Program-made: the position numbers and the translations under genes
Part shown: piece by piece, positions 25,875 to 26,106 of the stretch
Position numbering within the stretch: position 1 is the stretch's first letter
How the letters are laid out: every line of letters starts with the position of its first letter
Origin: a bacterium
GTDB lineage: Bacteria; UBP15; UBA6099; DSWB01
NCBI GenBank assembly: GCA_020061125.1
Contig: JAGUYV010000474.1
Span: 1-26,106, forward strand
Direction: 5' to 3'
DNA: 26,106 bases
Notes under the pieces: model-generated
Told to the model about the DNA's origin: nothing
What the model saw: the letters and a program-made list of their open reading frames with translations, nothing else
Databases searched by the model: none

Positions 25875-25918
25875 GTTCCATCGCCATATTATACTACCCT
25901 TGCCGCATGTGATGGAAC
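25875..25918 (-). promoter_or_regulatory. Promoter of cobO with bracketing inverted repeat
   Basis: A perfect minus-strand TATAAT (25888-25893) lies 34 bases before the cobO ATG, with start near 25881. The exact 8-bp inverted repeat GTTCCATC (25875-25882) / GATGGAAC (25911-25918) flanks it, one arm on the -35 position and one at the start site. The -35 itself is poor, which suggests activator dependence or repression through the repeat. No cobalamin riboswitch was recognised in this short gap. Confidence 0.5.
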
Positions 25919-25925
25919 CGCGTTA

Positions 25926-26106
25926 CTACGCTTCGGACACGCCCGCGTCGCCAAAGGTGGCCATTTCATGATACAGCTTGAGCGCCGCGTCCACGACCGT
26001 AGCAGCCAGGACCGCGCCCGTGCCCTCGCCAAGGCGCATGTCCAGAGCCAGAATCGGGCGCAGCCCGAGCGCCTCGACAACCGCCGCATGCCCCGGTTCG
26101 GCCGAA
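25926..26106 (-). CDS. cobT: CobT, C-terminal end only (cut by the window edge)
   Basis: The last 59 codons of nicotinate-nucleotide:dimethylbenzimidazole phosphoribosyltransferase, which activates the lower ligand of cobalamin. The fragment reads [15 protein letters not shown], then [15 protein letters not shown] and finally [12 protein letters not shown] before the TAG stop at 25926-25928. These are the highly conserved C-terminal motifs, including the EGTGA loop. The frame enters at base 26105. The 5' part lies outside the window. It is upstream of and codirectional with cobO. Confidence 0.92.
   Translation of the reverse strand, partial: SAEPGHAAVVEALGLRPILALDMRLGEGTGAVLAATVVDAALKLYHEMATFGDAGVSEA

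Noticed and set aside
25889-26089. 66-codon minus-strand frame at the right edge
   Set aside because: It is a shadow frame; the frame ending at 25926 gives unmistakable CobT C-terminal motifs.

Overview
The window is about 26 kb of GC-rich bacterial chromosome, densely coded and mostly on the minus strand. Only sodN, sodX and rhaD run on the plus strand. Gene content suggests a motile or chemosensing Gram-negative bacterium with an anaerobic-type one-carbon and redox metabolism. The signs are MetV/MetF, NuoE/NuoF-like subunits and a formate-dehydrogenase-like protein, together with cobalamin handling and a nickel superoxide dismutase against oxygen stress. Several parts (CheX, the cysteine-bearing PAS receptor, the heme-motif kinase, MetVF) resemble Desulfobacterota and other metagenome-derived anaerobes, but the sequence alone does not fix the phylum. 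No rRNA, tRNA, CRISPR array or intact transposon was seen.

Layout. Positions 1-270 are non-coding and hold an imperfect hairpin and a degenerate 64-bp tandem repeat. Then, on the minus strand, come a GH1 glycosidase (271-1614) with its own promoter and an HD-GYP protein (1701-2966). A chemosensory cluster follows; read in transcription order it is pseudo-receiver, cheA, mcp, cheR, cheD, cheY, cheX, cheB, cheY, HD-GYP (12597 down to 1701). Most of its junctions are 4-base stop/start overlaps, which implies one translationally coupled operon. It has no cheW gene. On the plus strand lie sodN (Ni-SOD), sodX (its maturation protease) and rhaD (rhamnulose-1-phosphate aldolase). Back on the minus strand, an operon reads fdhA-like, nuoE-like, nuoF-gltD fusion, metV, metF, response regulator, heme-motif histidine kinase (24633 down to 14658), behind a clear TATAAT promoter. 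At the right edge are fucU, cobO and the 3' end of cobT.

The most interesting system is the metV/metF operon. Its first gene looks like a formate dehydrogenase alpha subunit, but all three residues that define formate catalysis in E. coli FdhF are replaced: Sec140/Cys by Ser351, His141 by Thr352 and Arg333 by Val545. Yet every iron-sulfur ligand set is kept. It is followed by a NuoE subunit and a 1040-residue fusion of a NuoF-type NAD/FMN subunit to a GltD/NfnB-type FAD/NAD(P) domain, and then by MetV and MetF. I infer a multi-subunit, possibly electron-bifurcating methylene-tetrahydrofolate redox complex in which the FdhA-like subunit no longer oxidises formate. A two-component pair with a periplasmic CxxCH heme motif sits in the same operon and may sense redox state. 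This is inference from gene order and residues and is untested.

Other notable points are a CheA with a duplicated unknown N-terminal domain and a degenerate Hpt, strong intergenic hairpins at mcp/cheR and sodN/sodX, a perfect 22-bp palindrome upstream of sodN, and TATAAT promoters that are each bracketed by inverted repeats.
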